A stretch of 64,000 nucleotides of DNA. Source: Cotesia glomerata (lineage: Eukaryota; Arthropoda; Insecta; Hymenoptera; Braconidae). Below are positions 62,430 to 64,000 of the stretch, piece by piece. The notes beneath the pieces are model-generated. The model was not told the DNA's origin. It did not search any database and saw nothing but the letters and a program-made list of their open reading frames with translations. The stretch is from assembly GCF_020080835.1 (NCBI RefSeq), contig NC_058166.1:7202000-7265999 (forward strand). The letters run 5' to 3'. Made by a program: the position numbers and the translations under genes. Positions within the stretch are counted from its first letter, which is position 1, and each line of letters begins with the position of its first letter.

Positions 62430-63622
62430 ATGTCCACTTCAAATTTTTTTCTTAATTTAAATCACCCGCGCAGATGGAAGACTTCTCCATGCGCGAAAGC
62501 CACAATAAAATGTAAGCTACGTGACTGCTGGTTGACTAGCGGGGACTTCTGCAATCTCAGCACCGCGAGCTTTTAAAAAGGCGATCAACAGCCAAATCCA
62601 CGTCTTAGTTGGTTAATTCGACTTCCGCGTTTAACTGACGGGCCCGTGCCTTGTAGAGTCCTTTGCTTTAATTTGCTCCGCACTTAAAGGAAGTTTGGAC
62701 GCGGTTTCAACCGGCAGGCCACGTATTAGTTTTAAGTGTAAACCAGGTCTTTGTTAGTTAATTCGACTTCCGCGTTTAACTTGACAGGCCCGTGCCTTGT
62801 AAAAGTCCCTTATCTTAATTTGCGCTGCACTTAAGACGAGTTCAGACACGGTTCAACCGGCAGGCAACGTATTAGTTATTAATATCTACGAACCGGACCC
62901 TCAAAGTTCTAATTTGCCCTGCACTTAGGCGAGAGCTCGGTCAGTAGATAAAATTTAGAGAGTCGTATTCTCATAGTTCTAATTTGCCCTGCACTTAGGC
63001 GAGAATTCGGCCAGTAAATAAATCATAGAGAACCGGAATCTCAAAGTTCTAATTTGCTCTGCACTTAGGCGAGAATCCGGTCATTAAGTTTATTCAAAAT
63101 TTCTTAAAAGCTAGTTTTGCGCACTTTACCCTATGGGGAACTGGAGGACGTTAGCTCAATCAAATTAATAAAATTCATTAATATAAATTTCGATTAAATA
63201 AAATTTGTTAAAGTGTAAAAGTTTTAGTGTTTATAAAAATAAATATCAAAAGAAGTGAAATTTTGTTCGAGTCAATTCATTTCGTTAAATAAGAAGCCCT
63301 TAAAGTAAGCAGCCTAAATCCATCCAACTCCATCCGCTGCAAGGACCAACCGGAGAGCCCTTTCAAGGAAAAGGCGCTAACAGCAGCCCCGGGATCACGG
63401 ATCCGGTAATCAGAAATAATCTAGCAAGTAGTAAGTACATCTACTCCTAATAGAAATCCGTGAACAGTCTCAAACGAAGGCGTGGTAAATTCGTACATCG
63501 AAAACGTCACACAAAAATAATTAAAACAACGGAATTAAAACCTCCGTTGCGTATTCTTTAAACTGTTAGTCCAAACCTCCACCGTTTACGCTACCGCTCA
63601 AAAAACGCCCTTGGACATAACA
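62426..63622 (+). repeat. Gypsy 5' LTR (1197 bp) with internal tandem repeats
   Basis: Begins TGTTATGTCC and ends GGACATAACA, a perfect ten-base inverted pair. It is followed by a primer site, so it is a 5' LTR on the plus strand. A TATA-like ttttaaaaagg near 62573 lies upstream of cttagttgg (possible start). Inside: a ~140-bp unit duplicated (62608-62745 and 62751-62885, ttaattcgacttccgcgttt) and a ~66-bp unit in three copies (62889-63085, agttctaatttgccctgcac). Confidence 0.85.
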
Positions 63623-63632
63623 TAAAGAACAC

Positions 63633-63657
63633 TGGTGGCAGCGGTGGGATTTCGAAT
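63633..63657 (+). promoter_or_regulatory. Primer-binding site, tRNA-Leu (AAG/UAG type)
   Basis: tggtggcagcggtgggattt-cgaat is the complement of a tRNA-Leu 3' end (...ATCCCACCGCTGCCACCA) over at least 18 bases. It lies ten bases after the LTR. Confidence 0.8.
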
Positions 63658-64000
63658 ACGAAACTATTTAACTTTCGTTTGAGAAAATTTATAATTTTTA
63701 AATATTTTCTCTTTTTCTTTTCAAATCTGCCTTCTTTTTATCAAGTAAATCCTACTGTTCAAAAGTAAATTCAAGTTTATTCAAAGTTTATTTCTATTTT
63801 ATCTTGACAATTTTAAAATTTTTCTTATTAGTTAAATTGATCAAGTTATTTTATTTTTAAATTTTATAAAATTTTCCCTTTCTAAATTTCTTATAAAATA
63901 TTAACTCCTGAAATTTTGGAACTTTTGTTGAAAATTTTTTTTTTTTGATTTACATTAAATTGTCCTCATAACTCGCAAAAGAATTTATTCTTTCGTCATA
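63658..64000 (+). other. Gypsy leader, runs off the window
   Basis: T-rich untranslated leader after the primer site, similar to 20689-21136. No gag start before the end of the window. Confidence 0.55.

Overview
This 64 kb window is very AT-rich, rich in microsatellites and almost entirely transposable-element DNA. I recognise no ordinary host protein gene. The mix (gypsy, copia, DIRS, Jockey/CR1-like and I-like LINEs, and a Maverick/Polinton with jelly-roll capsid genes) fits an arthropod, most likely an insect; the species cannot be fixed from the sequence. Four 100-N gaps (15913-16012, 21907-22006, 39989-40088, 52160-52259) split it into five contigs, and the order or orientation of at least one looks wrong.

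Layout. 1-1.5 kb: 5' end of a minus-strand gypsy-type element (leader, tRNA-Leu primer site, long LTR with TATA and Inr). 2.8-7.3 kb: degenerate repeats and a ~151-bp satellite split by a 3.3-kb TG...CA element with an ATCT target duplication, itself carrying internal duplications and a copia RNase H fragment. 7.7-8.8 kb: small coding-like relics. 9.7-13.8 kb: a CR1/Jockey-group LINE with intact ORF1 and broken ORF2. 14.3-14.7 kb: 5' fragment of a copia element primed by half a tRNA-iMet. 16.9-19.3 kb: a 2.4-kb DNA element with nearly identical 360-bp inverted repeats and an unrecognised spliced gene. 20.0-28.5 kb: a gypsy element whose LTR carries a heat-shock-element-like array; its gag is cut by a Polinton (6-bp duplication GTCGTA) and its pol start by a copia element (22.0-27.6 kb).

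28.5-40.0 kb is the first Polinton: terminal inverted repeat, a Cys-rich ORF, a possible PC4-like protein, two unknown genes (one with two introns), packaging ATPase, a small ORF, an inverted duplicate of the major capsid and basic-protein genes, then PX, integrase, penton, basic protein, major capsid and protease. 40.1-47.4 kb is a second, mostly minus-strand and more damaged copy, with its penton gene interrupted by a 1.1-kb element carrying a SAP-like exon. No DNA polymerase B is seen in either copy.

47.9-50.0 kb: DIRS-type gag and reverse transcriptase (minus). 50.4-52.0 kb: a two-exon gene relic and an interspersed repeat. 52.3-53.7 kb: a member of an uncharacterised multicopy arthropod family. 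54.53-60.29 kb: a full-length I-like LINE with a 13-bp target duplication and one nonsense codon. 60.5-62.4 kb: a diffuse AT-rich periodic array. 62.43 kb to the end: a gypsy LTR, its tRNA-Leu primer site and leader, running off the window.

The modules do not form one pathway. They are a nest of selfish elements with a readable order of events: gypsy first, then Polinton and copia into gypsy, and a small DNA element into the second Polinton copy. The points most worth following are the Polinton rearrangements, the unknown TIR element with a spliced gene, the HSE-like LTR and the same-frame stop between ORF1 and ORF2 in both LINEs.
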